Of a stretch of DNA of 64,000 bases, positions 1 through 8,779 are shown one piece after another. Numbering within the stretch: the stretch's first letter is position 1; each line of letters begins with the position of its first letter. The notes below the pieces were generated by a model. That model was not told where the DNA came from and searched no databases. It saw nothing but the letters and a program-made list of their open reading frames with translations. The stretch spans positions 1 to 64,000 of the forward strand of contig NZ_JASFDV010000029.1 of NCBI RefSeq assembly GCF_030766825.1. The letters are read 5' to 3'. Source of the stretch: Nocardiopsis sp. CC223A (lineage in GTDB: Bacteria; Actinomycetota; Actinomycetes; Streptosporangiales; Streptosporangiaceae). The translations under genes and the position numbers were made by a program.

Positions 1-1
1 C

Positions 2-1294
2 GGGGCCTCCGGCCGCGCCGAACTGCTGCGCGCCTCCGCCCTGGCCCGTGCCGCCCGGCTGCCCCGCCTGTCCGCCGCCTGCGTCGCCGTGGCGGCCGGA
101 GCACGCGACCACCCCACCCCCGACTTCGACCTGTCCGCCTACACCGCCTCCCTCACCGCCCTGCTCGACCTGGCCTGGCGGCTGGGCGGCGGCCCCGAGG
201 GCGGGCGCCCCGCCCCCACCCGGGCCGACGTCGGAGTCGGACGGCGCGCCTACACCGAGATCGGGTCGCTGCGCCTGTACGGCCTGGGCTGCGAACGCGT
301 CGTCACGGCCTCGGGGTACGCGGGCGTGGTCACCCATCTGGTGTCGTTCTCCGACGGCGCGGCACGGACATGGAGCGTCTCCGACATCGCGCCCGGCGGC
401 CCGGAGCGGGCGGCCGCCGCGCACGGCGCCCGGGTCTCCTTCGGCGGAACCGCCCTGAGCCACCGCGACCTGGGGCGGACCGCCCTCGTCGCCCAACGGG
501 TGGGCGCCAGCGCCGACGGCCGGCTCAGCGGGACGTCGGCCACCACGGCCGCCACCGCCGACGCCCCGCCCTGGGACGAGGGGCCCCTGGCGGTGCTGTG
601 GGAGCGCCCGGCGGCCGAACAGATCGCGGACGCGCTGGCGGCCCTGGCGGTACCGACCCGCCGCAGCGGCGCCGACCTGGTCTTCGCCGAGTTCACCGTG
701 GTCGGGCCGCACCCGGAGGGCGCGGCGGTGACCGCGGACGGCCGTGCCCACGTCCTGGTCGCCGACGGCGCCCGGGACCCGCTGCGGGCCCGCAACCTGG
801 CCCGCATCGCCCGGGACCCGGGGACGGTGCTACGGGTCATGGCCCGCCCGGTCCTGGAACACCCCGGCGCTCTGGTGCCGATCACCGTCGGCGACCTGTC
901 GGACCTGCCGCAGGCCCGCCGCGGTCGTGCCGACCTGTCACTGGACACCCTGCGCTGGGCGGACCCGGAGCCGGTCGTGCCGCCGCCCGCGTTCCCGCCG
1001 CCGCCCGCCCCCGACCCGGGGACGGCGGTCCTGGCCCGCGTGCTGAGCCGCCTGGCCGAGGCCGGCCGGGAGGCCGTCCCCGCCGATCCCGGTTCGCGGT
1101 TGCGCGAGCGCCACCTGCCGACCGGCGCCGACCTGCTCACGGAACTGGCGGCGGCCGCCCGTGAACGGGTGCGCACGGCGACGGGGGAGTCGGCGGTGCC
1201 GCCTCCGGACCGGCTCGCGCTGGCCTGGCTGGCCGCCTCGACCTACCTCACCGCGGTCCGCCACCGCCTGCACACCCTCGCCTGGGGTCTGTGA
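2..1294 (+). CDS. C-terminal part of an unassigned actinobacterial protein (possibly SWIM zinc-finger family)
   Basis: The reading frame is open from the first full codon of the window, so the gene starts upstream and only about 430 C-terminal residues are seen. No signal peptide or membrane segment is visible. The middle carries a conserved-looking block (YGLGCERVVTASGYAGVVTH, then SHRDLGRTALVAQ) that recalls actinobacterial proteins annotated as SWIM zinc-finger family. The SWIM cysteine/histidine motif itself would lie outside the window, so this link is from memory and weak. A proline-rich hinge near the last third (PPPAFPPPPAPDP) separates a C-terminal helical domain. An ATG at 89 exists but has no ribosome site and would leave unexplained coding sequence before it. 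Strong hairpins follow the stop. Confidence 0.6.
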   Translation, partial: GASGRAELLRASALARAARLPRLSAACVAVAAGARDHPTPDFDLSAYTASLTALLDLAWRLGGGPEGGRPAPTRADVGVGRRAYTEIGSLRLYGLGCERVVTASGYAGVVTHLVSFSDGAARTWSVSDIAPGGPERAAAAHGARVSFGGTALSHRDLGRTALVAQRVGASADGRLSGTSATTAATADAPPWDEGPLAVLWERPAAEQIADALAALAVPTRRSGADLVFAEFTVVGPHPEGAAVTADGRAHVLVADGARDPLRARNLARIARDPGTVLRVMARPVLEHPGALVPITVGDLSDLPQARRGRADLSLDTLRWADPEPVVPPPAFPPPPAPDPGTAVLARVLSRLAEAGREAVPADPGSRLRERHLPTGADLLTELAAAARERVRTATGESAVPPPDRLALAWLAASTYLTAVRHRLHTLAWGL

Positions 1295-1353
1295 CCCGTC
1301 CCCGCCGGGGACGGGCCGCACGCCGGCCCGGCGGACACCGCCGCCGGGCCGGC
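1295..1353. terminator. Tandem GC-rich hairpins between convergent genes
   Basis: Two perfect inverted repeats lie directly after the stop of the first gene: a 9-bp stem (1295-1303 with 1307-1315) and a 13-bp stem (1322-1334 with 1341-1353). They sit between convergent genes and probably act as a bidirectional terminator. No clear T-tract follows on either side, as is usual in high-GC actinobacteria. Confidence 0.7.
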
Positions 1354-1358
1354 CGGGG

Positions 1359-1754
1359 TCAGGGGCGGCGCCAGGCGAGGACGGCGGCCCAGACGGCGGC
1401 GCCGGTCAGGACCAGCGCCAGCGGCACGTGCGCCTGGAGCGGGCCGTAGGTGCCCAGCGCGGCCTGGGGGAAGCCCAGCAGGAACGCCAGCCCGCTGACC
1501 AGCATCAGCGTCCGGGGGACCCCGCCGCCGCGGCCCGCCGAGTTCCAGTACCAGAGCGCCGCCGCCAGCTGGAGCACCGCCATCGCGTGCACCCCGAACG
1601 CCCCGTAGTAGTGCAGGGGCAGGGCGGCCTCGTTGAACGTCACCAGCTGGCCCGCCGTCGCCCCCTCCCACAGGATCGCGGCCAGGTGGGCCAGTGCGGC
1701 GAAGCGCAGCACCCACAGTCGTGTCGGTATCGCGGTGGTCGTGGTGGTGTCCAT
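1359..1754 (-). CDS. Small four-helix membrane protein, function unknown
   Basis: 131 residues from the ATG at 1754. After a Thr-rich N-terminus (MDTTTTTAIPTRLW) there are about four hydrophobic segments separated by short loops, with a basic C-terminal end (LAWRRP), so it is probably an integral membrane protein. A longer frame upstream of this ATG reads into arginine-rich sequence without membrane character, which is why the internal ATG is preferred. It is divergent from the prsW-like gene and convergent with the first gene. No family was recognised. Confidence 0.6.
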   Translation of the reverse strand: MDTTTTTAIPTRLWVLRFAALAHLAAILWEGATAGQLVTFNEAALPLHYYGAFGVHAMAVLQLAAALWYWNSAGRGGGVPRTLMLVSGLAFLLGFPQAALGTYGPLQAHVPLALVLTGAAVWAAVLAWRRP

Positions 1755-1907
1755 GGCGGGCCTCTTCGTCTGTGCTCGGTACGGCCGACCCGGCCATTGT
1801 CCCCCGCGGGGCGGCCCCGGTCTGCCTACAAGACGACACGGACGCCACATGTCGCCGACCGGCTTCGGGCCCTTCTCCGGCCGCGAATCCCGCTACGATC
1901 GGTGCCC

Positions 1908-3182
1908 ATGTCCCGTCTCGACAGCAAGGCCGTGCTCCAGGGCCGCCGCTCCCGCCATTCGATCACCCTGATCCTGGGTATCACCGTCAGCCTCGTCTGC
2001 ATGGCGGGCATGCTCGTCTACCTGTGGCTGCTGGCCCTGGCGGGCGGCGCGGCCGCGGGCATCGACGGCGCCACCGGGTTCGTCGTCGCACTCGTCGCCG
2101 CGGTCATCCCGGCCGGCATCCTGGTCCCGCTCATCCTCATGCTCGACCGCCTGGAGCCCGAGCCCGGCTGGGTGCTCTTCTTCGCGTTCGTCTGGGGTGC
2201 GGGCGTGGCCGTGGTTGCGGCCCTGCTGCTCAACACCTGGGGGTTCGCGGCGATCACCGTCCCGCTGTTCGGGCAGGAGGTGGGCGACTTCCTGGGCACC
2301 TCGGTGGTGGCACCCCTGGTCGAGGAGAGCGCCAAGGGCATGGTGCTGCTGATCCTGTTGTGGCGGCGCCGCAACGAGATCGACACGTTCACCGACGGCG
2401 TCGTCTACGCGGGCATGGTGGCGACCGGGTTCGCCTTCACCGAGAACATCCTGTACTTCCTCAGCGCCTTCTTCGACGGGACCCTGGTCGCCACGTTCGC
2501 GATCCGCGGTATCGTCGCCCCCTTCGGACACCCGCTCTACACCGCGATGATCGGTATCGGCGTCGCCTACGCGGCCATGCGGCCGGGCTTCCTGCGCCTG
2601 TTCGCGCCGATCGTCGGCTGGGTGTTCGCGGTGGTGCTGCACGGCATGTGGAACGCCTCCACCTACTTCGGCTGGACCGGGCTGGGCCTGGCCTACCTCG
2701 TGCTGTTCGTCGTGCTGGTGGGGGTCCTGGCGCTGGCCGCCCACGACCGCCGCGGCCAGGTACAGGCGATCGCCCACTACCTGCCGCCCTACATCCCCAC
2801 CGGGCTGGTCTCCCCGGCCGACATCACCATGCTCAGCACGCTCAAGGAGCGCCGTCGGGCCCGTGAGTGGGCGGCGCGCAACGCGGGGGCCAAGGGCCGT
2901 GAGGCGATGCGCGAATACCAGCTCGCGGCGACCGAGCTGGCGCTGCTGCACAAGAAGCTGGACGCGGGGGTGCGCCGGGAGGACTGGAAGGTCCGCCGGG
3001 ACGCGTTCCTGGCCCTGATGCATGTGTCACGGGACGCGTTCCTGGGCCGTGTCCCCCAGCCGGTGGCCCCGGGCTGGGCCGAGCGGCCCACGGACTCGGG
3101 CTTCCTGCGCCGTGCGGACTTCGCCCACGTCATCGCCCAGACACGGGCTCAGCAGGAGTACTCTCCGCGGCACGGTCGGTGA
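1908..3182 (+). CDS. PrsW-family intramembrane metalloprotease
   Basis: 424 residues with about eight hydrophobic segments in the first 280 residues and a charged cytoplasmic tail rich in Arg and Lys. The family signatures are all present: paired glutamates with a lysine (VEESAKG, E139-E140), FTEN in GFAFTENILYF, a His in FGHPLYTAMIG and a late His in LHGMWNAS. PrsW of Bacillus cleaves an anti-sigma factor at the membrane. The actinobacterial substrate is unknown, and no sigma/anti-sigma pair lies next door. The ATG at 1908 is chosen because sequence before it lacks membrane character, although the frame stays open far upstream. The last 53 bp overlap the 3' end of the convergent ctaA. Confidence 0.87.
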   Translation: MSRLDSKAVLQGRRSRHSITLILGITVSLVCMAGMLVYLWLLALAGGAAAGIDGATGFVVALVAAVIPAGILVPLILMLDRLEPEPGWVLFFAFVWGAGVAVVAALLLNTWGFAAITVPLFGQEVGDFLGTSVVAPLVEESAKGMVLLILLWRRRNEIDTFTDGVVYAGMVATGFAFTENILYFLSAFFDGTLVATFAIRGIVAPFGHPLYTAMIGIGVAYAAMRPGFLRLFAPIVGWVFAVVLHGMWNASTYFGWTGLGLAYLVLFVVLVGVLALAAHDRRGQVQAIAHYLPPYIPTGLVSPADITMLSTLKERRRAREWAARNAGAKGREAMREYQLAATELALLHKKLDAGVRREDWKVRRDAFLALMHVSRDAFLGRVPQPVAPGWAERPTDSGFLRRADFAHVIAQTRAQQEYSPRHGR

Positions 3183-4236
3183 GGGCGGACTCCCCGCCCG
3201 CCGGGACCAGGCGGGTGGTGGCGAAGTACAGCCGGGAGATCGCGATCCAGGTCAGTGCCGAGCCCAGCACGTGCAGGACGACCAGGCCCTCGGGCAGGGC
3301 CAGGGCGTACTGCACGTAGCCCACGACCGCCTGGCCGACCACGACGGCGACCAGCAGCAGCGAACCGACCTTGGCGGACCGCCCCGCCCCGGTGCGGAAC
3401 GCCAGCACGGCGGCCAGGACCGCGCAGGCCAGCGTCAGCCAGGCCAGCGCCGAGTGGAGCTTGGTGACGGTCTCCAGCACGAAGCCCCAACGCGGCGCGG
3501 CGGCGTCGCCGCCGTGCGGGCCGGTGCCGGTGACCACGGTCCCGGCGATCAGCAGCAGGAAGCCGATGACGACGAGGCCGATGCTCAGGGTGTGCAGCAT
3601 CGGGTTCACGCAGACCCGCGGTGTGCCCTCGGGCTCGCGGGAGCGCACGTACAGCGCCACCGTGATGAAGACCATCACCATGGACAGCAGGAAGTGCGCG
3701 GCCACGGACGCGGGGTGCAGGTCGGTCCACACGGTGATGCCGCCGACCACGCCCTGGCCCAGAACGCCGAAGGGGATGATCGCGGCCAGGCGCACCAGGT
3801 CGCGGCGGCGCGGCCGGGCCCGCAGGAAGGCCACGAACGTGATGACGGCCACCGCCAGCACGATGAAGGTCAGCGTCCGGTTGCCGAACTCGATGGCGGC
3901 GTTGAGCGCGGCGTGCCCGGTGTCGACGGGCACGAAGCTGTCGGGCGTGCACCTGGGCCACTCCGAGCAGCCCAGGCCCGAGGAGGTCACGCGCACGGTG
4001 GCGCCCGTGACGGCGATGCCCGCGTTGACGGCGATGTTGCCCAGGGACCACAGGCGCAGGGACTTCGCGGTGGGGTTCCAGATGCTGCGGGCCAGCAGGA
4101 TCAGGGCCAGCACACCGGTGGCCGCGACGGCGATCTGCCATCCCCACAGGGGGACGCCGAGCAGGGCGATGTCCTCCGCCGCGAGCGGGGCGGGGGTGAT
4201 CGCGGCGGACGCCGCGGAGACCGGGGAATCAGACAT
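3130..4236 (-). CDS. ctaA: Heme A synthase (CtaA/COX15 family)
   Basis: 368 residues with about eight transmembrane helices arranged as two similar halves, as in the family. It oxidises the methyl group of heme O to make heme A for aa3-type cytochrome oxidase. Supporting motifs are VTGATVRVTSSGLGCSEWPR near the first loop with its cysteine pair (C-S-E-W-P-R-C), and conserved histidines in EFGNR..., LHPASVAAHF and KLHSALAW. The ATG at 4236 is preferred because the longer frame adds only a non-membrane Gly/Pro-rich leader. No ctaB or cox genes are adjacent here. The C-terminus overlaps the convergent protease gene. Confidence 0.92.
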   Translation of the reverse strand: MSDSPVSAASAAITPAPLAAEDIALLGVPLWGWQIAVAATGVLALILLARSIWNPTAKSLRLWSLGNIAVNAGIAVTGATVRVTSSGLGCSEWPRCTPDSFVPVDTGHAALNAAIEFGNRTLTFIVLAVAVITFVAFLRARPRRRDLVRLAAIIPFGVLGQGVVGGITVWTDLHPASVAAHFLLSMVMVFITVALYVRSREPEGTPRVCVNPMLHTLSIGLVVIGFLLLIAGTVVTGTGPHGGDAAAPRWGFVLETVTKLHSALAWLTLACAVLAAVLAFRTGAGRSAKVGSLLLVAVVVGQAVVGYVQYALALPEGLVVLHVLGSALTWIAISRLYFATTRLVPAGGESALTDRAAESTPAEPVSGR

Positions 4237-4383
4237 ACGACAGAGCGTAGTACACGGGCCCGGGGGCCGTGACCCGACCCCGCCGACCGGTGCGACCTGC
4301 ACCGACAGGGGGCCGTCCGCAGGCGGCAGGGCGCGCCGCGGCGTGTTCGCCCCCGGTCGTACCCGGTCGGCCGCCGCCCGCGC

Positions 4384-5289
4384 CTACCCGGACCGCTCCG
4401 CGGCGCCCGACGCGGACGTGCGGGTGGACCCCGCGCTGGCGAGGATGACACAGCCCACCGCCAGCCACTGCCAGACGGTGAGCAGTTCGCCCAGCAGGAG
4501 CAGGCCGACCAGGGCGGCGGCGGCTGGTTGCAGGCTCATCAGCACGCCGAACACCCGCGGCGGCATCCGGCGCAGGGCGTTCAGCTCCAGCGTGTAGGGG
4601 ACCACCGACGACAGCACGCCCACCGCCAGGCCGAACAGCAGCACCCGCCAGTCCAGCAGCGCGGCACCGCCCTGGGCGATGCCCGCCGGGGCCATCAGCA
4701 GCGCCCCCACCACTCCGGCGATCGCCAGCCCGGACGCCCCGTCGAACCGCTGGCCGGTGGCCGCGCTGAGCAGGATGTACCCGGCCCAGGACACCGCGGC
4801 CAGCACCGCGAACAGGATGCCGAGCGGGTCGAGGGAGCCCGACTCCAGGCCCAGGGCGGCCACGCCCAGCCCGGCCAGGCCCGCCCACAGCAGGTCGACC
4901 CGGCGGCGCGAGCCCAGGACCGCGATGGCCAGCGGGCCCAGGTACTCGATGGTCACCGCGATGCCCAGGGGGATGCGTGCGAACGCCTGGTAGATGAAGA
5001 AGTTCATCATCGCCAGCGCCACGCCGTAGCCGACCACCACCAGCCAGTCGCCGCGCGTGTACGCCTTCCAGGCGGGGCGCACCACCAGGCCGAGCAGCAG
5101 GGCGGCGGTCAGCAACCGCAGCCAGACCACGGCGGCGGGCGGCAGCACGTCGAACAGGTTCTTGGCCACTCCGGCGCCGGTCTGCACCGAGACGATGCCG
5201 ATGAGCACCAGCCACACGGGTGGTACCGCGTCCGCCGCGGTGCGCAGGGAGAACGGTGCCTTCGGAGTGGTCGGGGTGCCCATGGTCAT
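4384..5289 (-). CDS. EamA/DMT-family exporter, RhtA-like
   Basis: 301 residues forming about ten short transmembrane helices in two EamA repeats. The second repeat shows NALRRMPPRVFGVLMSLQPAAAALVGLLLLGE, the usual signature of RhtA-type threonine/homoserine efflux proteins (known family; substrate not shown here). The ATG at 5289 directly follows the TGA of the upstream membrane gene (zero-base gap), with AGGA just before it, so the two are translationally coupled. MGTPTT six bases downstream is an alternative start. The C-terminal tail is short and polar. Confidence 0.85.
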   Translation of the reverse strand: MTMGTPTTPKAPFSLRTAADAVPPVWLVLIGIVSVQTGAGVAKNLFDVLPPAAVVWLRLLTAALLLGLVVRPAWKAYTRGDWLVVVGYGVALAMMNFFIYQAFARIPLGIAVTIEYLGPLAIAVLGSRRRVDLLWAGLAGLGVAALGLESGSLDPLGILFAVLAAVSWAGYILLSAATGQRFDGASGLAIAGVVGALLMAPAGIAQGGAALLDWRVLLFGLAVGVLSSVVPYTLELNALRRMPPRVFGVLMSLQPAAAALVGLLLLGELLTVWQWLAVGCVILASAGSTRTSASGAAERSG

Positions 5290-5658
5290 TCATCCTATGT
5301 TTTGTGGCTCGTGCTCCGGGCGCCCCTCCACCTCCGTGGACTCCACGCCGTCCGAGACCCGGGCGGGGAAGACCGCCGCCAGCAGCATCAGACCCCAGGC
5401 GGCCATGGACACCGACGGCTGGAGCAGCGTCATCACCAGCCCGTACACCGTTCGCTCCGCCTGGTCGACGATCGCCTGCACCCCGATCCACAGGAACGGC
5501 AGCGCCGCCGCCAGCAGGTTCACCGCCAGCGCCGCCCAGATCAGTCCGGAGCGGCCCGGCCGCCGCCATAGCAGCAGTGCCCCGCCGGCCACGAACAGGA
5601 ACACGGGCGGGCCGAGCAGACGCACGGCCATGAACCAGGGCACTCCGAGGGCTTCCAT
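5290..5658 (-). CDS. Small membrane protein coupled to the exporter
   Basis: 122 residues, with hydrophobic segments near residues 12-32, 38-58 and 82-96 and an acidic, polar C-terminus (VEGRPEHEPQNIG). No family recognised. Its stop codon abuts the start of the EamA exporter, so both are almost certainly one transcript and may work together. The start is the ATG at 5658. Divergent from the lectin gene at 5781. Confidence 0.6.
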   Translation of the reverse strand: MEALGVPWFMAVRLLGPPVFLFVAGGALLLWRRPGRSGLIWAALAVNLLAAALPFLWIGVQAIVDQAERTVYGLVMTLLQPSVSMAAWGLMLLAAVFPARVSDGVESTEVEGRPEHEPQNIG

Positions 5659-5780
5659 ACGGGGACTTTATCGAGAGCGCCCCACGCTCCCCGATTTATG
5701 GGGGAACGTGAACGAAAGGTGCGAAACGGTATGACATGCTTCCTGATGGACCGTCCCCCGCCCACTGGAGCCTGTTCCCC

Positions 5781-6476
5781 ATGTCCCGATCCCGCCGTCG
5801 CGCCGTCCCCCGAGCCGCAACGGAACGGTACATACCCCGCTGGCCGATGCTCGCCGGCGCCACCGCCCTGGTCCTCGCCGCCGCCATCGTCGGCTACGTG
5901 GGCGGTCTGTTCACCGCCCCCGACGACGCGCGGGCCGATGAGAGCGTGATCGCCGTCTCGGGTGTCCTGGTACAGCCCGGGGCGCCGGAGGAATCCCCCG
6001 AGCCCTCCCCGGAACCCTCCGAGGAACCGACCCACCCCGCGGGGATCGACCCCGAGACCGTCTACGTCCTACAGAACGTGCACGGCGACCGCGCCCTGGA
6101 CGTCGTCCAGGCCGCCACCCACAACGGCGCCCCCGTCCACCTGTGGGACCGGCACGACCAGGGCAACCAGCAGTGGCGGTTCAACCCCGTCGAGGGCGGG
6201 TTCTACGAGATCGAGGGCGTGGGCAGCGGCAAGGTCCTGGAGGTCCCCACCGACGCCGCGGCTCCGCCGGTGGCCACCCTGCTCACCAGTACCGGGGCGA
6301 GCAACCAGCACTGGACCGTCGTCGACGTGGGCGGTGGCGTCGTCCGCCTGGTCAACCGGGCCACCGGCCAGGCCCTGGAGGGCCAGGGCGGCGCCCCGGA
6401 CAACGGGACCCCCGTCATCCAGGCCCCCGACGGCGGGCACGCCTTCCAGCAGTGGCGGCTCGTCCCCCTGAGCTGA
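5781..6476 (+). CDS. Membrane-anchored ricin-type beta-trefoil lectin
   Basis: 231 residues. A basic N-terminus (MSRSRRRAVPR) precedes one membrane segment at about residues 25-45. Then comes an acidic Pro/Glu linker (EESPEPSPEPSEEP) and a single ricin-type lectin domain over roughly the last 140 residues. The three trefoil repeats each end in a QxW-type motif: GNQQWRF, SNQHWTV and FQQWRL. Such domains bind sugars, often galactose or xylan-type chains. No catalytic domain is attached, so this looks like a cell-surface carbohydrate-binding protein of unknown role. The ATG at 5781 is preferred over one 45 bases upstream because it begins the basic pre-membrane region. Confidence 0.75.
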   Translation: MSRSRRRAVPRAATERYIPRWPMLAGATALVLAAAIVGYVGGLFTAPDDARADESVIAVSGVLVQPGAPEESPEPSPEPSEEPTHPAGIDPETVYVLQNVHGDRALDVVQAATHNGAPVHLWDRHDQGNQQWRFNPVEGGFYEIEGVGSGKVLEVPTDAAAPPVATLLTSTGASNQHWTVVDVGGGVVRLVNRATGQALEGQGGAPDNGTPVIQAPDGGHAFQQWRLVPLS

Positions 6477-6492
6477 ACCGCCCGGCCGCCGG

Positions 6493-7296
6493 TCAGGGCA
6501 GCAGCAGCTCGTGTACCGTCTTCCAGCAGGTCTCGTCGGCGGCGTTCAACAGCCCCAGCACGTCCCGGCCCTGGTCGGGCCGGTAGGGCGTCCCGTCCGG
6601 CCGCCGCGACACCCCGCCCGCCTCGGCCAGCAGCAGCGCGCCGGGGGCGTGGTCCCAGGGCAGGGTCCGGTGGAACAGCAGGAAGTCCTGGGCGCCCTCG
6701 CACAGCAGCGGGTAGTCGACGGCACAGCAGTGCGCGCCGGCTCCCACGCGGGCGAACCGCGGCACCGACGCCTCCACACGCCGCTTCGCCGCCGGATCCA
6801 GGAAACGGGTGAGCACCGAGCCGCGCAGCCGCCCGGGGTCGGTCGGCGCCGGATCCCGGTGCAGCCGCGTCCCGTCGCGCCAGGCGCCCGCACCGCGTTC
6901 GGCGGTGTACACGCGGTCCCACTCGGGCTGCACGATCCACGCCGCGACGGTCTCCCCGCCGTGCACCAGGGCCGCCATCACCCCGTACTCGCGGCGGCCC
7001 TCGACGAAGTTGCGGGTCCCGTCCAGCGGGTCCACCAGCCACACCACCGGTTCGGTGCGCAGCGCGTCCACCAGCGCGGGGTCGGCGGCCACCGCCTCCT
7101 CGCCCACCACCGGCGCGTCGAGCAGCCCTCGCAGCCGGGCCGTGATGACCCGCTCGGCCTCCTGATCGACGACGGTGACCAGCTCGCCCGGGGTCTTCTC
7201 CATGACCTCGCCCTCGGACAGCGAACGGGCCCGGGGCAGGACCACCTCGCGGGCCACATCGCGCAGGATTCCGGTCACCGCGTCCATGTCGATCAT
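6493..7296 (-). CDS. Inositol monophosphatase family phosphatase
   Basis: 267 residues from the ATG at 7296, which has AGGA eight bases upstream. An ATG nine bases earlier is possible. The Mg-dependent phosphatase motifs are in order: GEE at 65-67, WLVDPLDGTRNF at about 86-97 and WDHAPGALLLAEAGG near residue 210. Family members hydrolyse inositol-1-phosphate, histidinol phosphate, 3'-phosphoadenosine phosphate or fructose bisphosphate. The sequence does not decide between these. The stop lies 16 bases from that of the convergent lectin gene. Confidence 0.87.
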   Translation of the reverse strand: MIDMDAVTGILRDVAREVVLPRARSLSEGEVMEKTPGELVTVVDQEAERVITARLRGLLDAPVVGEEAVAADPALVDALRTEPVVWLVDPLDGTRNFVEGRREYGVMAALVHGGETVAAWIVQPEWDRVYTAERGAGAWRDGTRLHRDPAPTDPGRLRGSVLTRFLDPAAKRRVEASVPRFARVGAGAHCCAVDYPLLCEGAQDFLLFHRTLPWDHAPGALLLAEAGGVSRRPDGTPYRPDQGRDVLGLLNAADETCWKTVHELLLP

Positions 7297-7465
7297 GCCC
7301 GCCATCCTAGGACCGGGCCCCGACACGCCTGATACCCTGGCCCCGTGTTCCACCCCTGTGCGTAGACCGGCACCGGACCGCCGCACCCTCCGTGCCCGCG
7401 GTTCCTCCGGTGTCCGTGCACATCCGCGGCGCCCGTGCGCCGCCGCCCCCTGAGGGAACACACCC

Positions 7466-8779
7466 GTGTCATCGCCCCACCGGGCCGACTCCTACCGTGC
7501 CGTCCTGCGCACGCCCGGAGCGGTCCGCTTCTTCGCGCCCGCCATGCTCGGGCGCCTGTCCTTCGGCCTACTGGGCCTGGCCCTGATCCTGTCCGTCACC
7601 GCCGCGGCCGACTCCTACGCGGTGGTCGGCGCGGCCACCGCCGCCTACGGCGCCACCGCCACCGCCCTGGCCCCGGCCCGCGCCCGCCTCATCGACCGCC
7701 ACGGCATGCCCCGCACGCTGGTCCCGATGGCGGTCCTGGCCGCCGCCGGCCTGCTCGCCCTGGCCTGGCTGACCTGGCGGCCGGGCGCCCCCGCCTGGTC
7801 CCTGGTCGCGCTACCCGCCCTCGTCGGGTCGGTGATCCCGCCGCTGGGGCCGGTCACCCGCACCCTGTGGAGCCGTCTCCTCGCCGATCGCGACGGCCTG
7901 CGGCAGCGGGCCTACAGCCTGGACTCGGTCGTGGAGGAGGCGGTCTTCCTCGCCGGTCCGCTGCTGCTGGGCGCCCTGCTCCCGTTCGCGCCGCCCGCGG
8001 TCGGCCTGGCCGGGGCCGCACTCCTGCTGGTGACCGGGGTCGTGCTGCTGGTGGGCACACCCCTGGCCCGGCGGGGTGCGTGGGAGATCCAGGACCCGGC
8101 CCCGGACGGCGGCCCGGCGCCCTGGCGGGCCCTGGCGCCCGCGATGGCGATGGCGGCGGCGCTGGGCCTGACCCTGGGCGCGGCCGGCATGGTCCACGTC
8201 GCCTTCGCCGAACGGCACGGCGACGCCGCCCTGCTGGTGCGGTTCGAGATCGCGCAGACCGCGGGCGGGATCATCGGCGGGCTGGTCTACGGCGCCGTGC
8301 TGTGGCGGCGGGGGCCGCAGCCCCGCCTCATCGGGCTCGGCCTGGGCGTCGGGGCGGCGACGCTCCTCGCCGCGACCGTGTCCGGGCCGCTCGCACTGTG
8401 CGCGGTGCTCTTCGCCGCGAGCGCGGCGGCCACTCCGGCGATCACCACCGCCTACCTGGCGGCCGACGCGGCGGCGGGTCCGGGGCGGGCCACCCGGGCG
8501 GGCACCTGGGTCAACACCGCCTTCAACGCCGGGGCGTCCTCGGGCGGTGCGGCGGCGGGCGTGCTCGCCACCCTGGTCGCACCCGCCCAGGCCTACCCGG
8601 TGGCGGCCCTGCCCCTGCTGGTCGTGCCCCTGCTGGTCGCCGGGGCCGCGGTGCTCACTCCCAGCGGAAGAGGCGGGCGGCCAGCGCTCCGCCGACCACG
8701 GCCCACACCAGGAGGACCGCGAACACCCCCGGAGAGGGAAGGGAGCCGTCCGTCAACACCGTCCGCAGACCCTCGCTGA
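7466..8779 (+). CDS. MFS transporter
   Basis: 437 residues starting at GTG 7466. About twelve hydrophobic segments occupy residues 15-395, split by a loop near residue 205 (LARRGAWEIQDPAPDGG). The features fit the actinobacterial major facilitator type, including RAYSLDSVVEEAVFLAGPLLLG in the first half. Substrate unknown. After the last helix there is an unusual 35-residue Arg/Pro-rich tail that lies entirely over the convergent ABC permease gene, an overlap of 125 bp. The tail may have no function of its own. Confidence 0.82.
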   Translation: MSSPHRADSYRAVLRTPGAVRFFAPAMLGRLSFGLLGLALILSVTAAADSYAVVGAATAAYGATATALAPARARLIDRHGMPRTLVPMAVLAAAGLLALAWLTWRPGAPAWSLVALPALVGSVIPPLGPVTRTLWSRLLADRDGLRQRAYSLDSVVEEAVFLAGPLLLGALLPFAPPAVGLAGAALLLVTGVVLLVGTPLARRGAWEIQDPAPDGGPAPWRALAPAMAMAAALGLTLGAAGMVHVAFAERHGDAALLVRFEIAQTAGGIIGGLVYGAVLWRRGPQPRLIGLGLGVGAATLLAATVSGPLALCAVLFAASAAATPAITTAYLAADAAAGPGRATRAGTWVNTAFNAGASSGGAAAGVLATLVAPAQAYPVAALPLLVVPLLVAGAAVLTPSGRGGRPALRRPRPTPGGPRTPPEREGSRPSTPSADPR

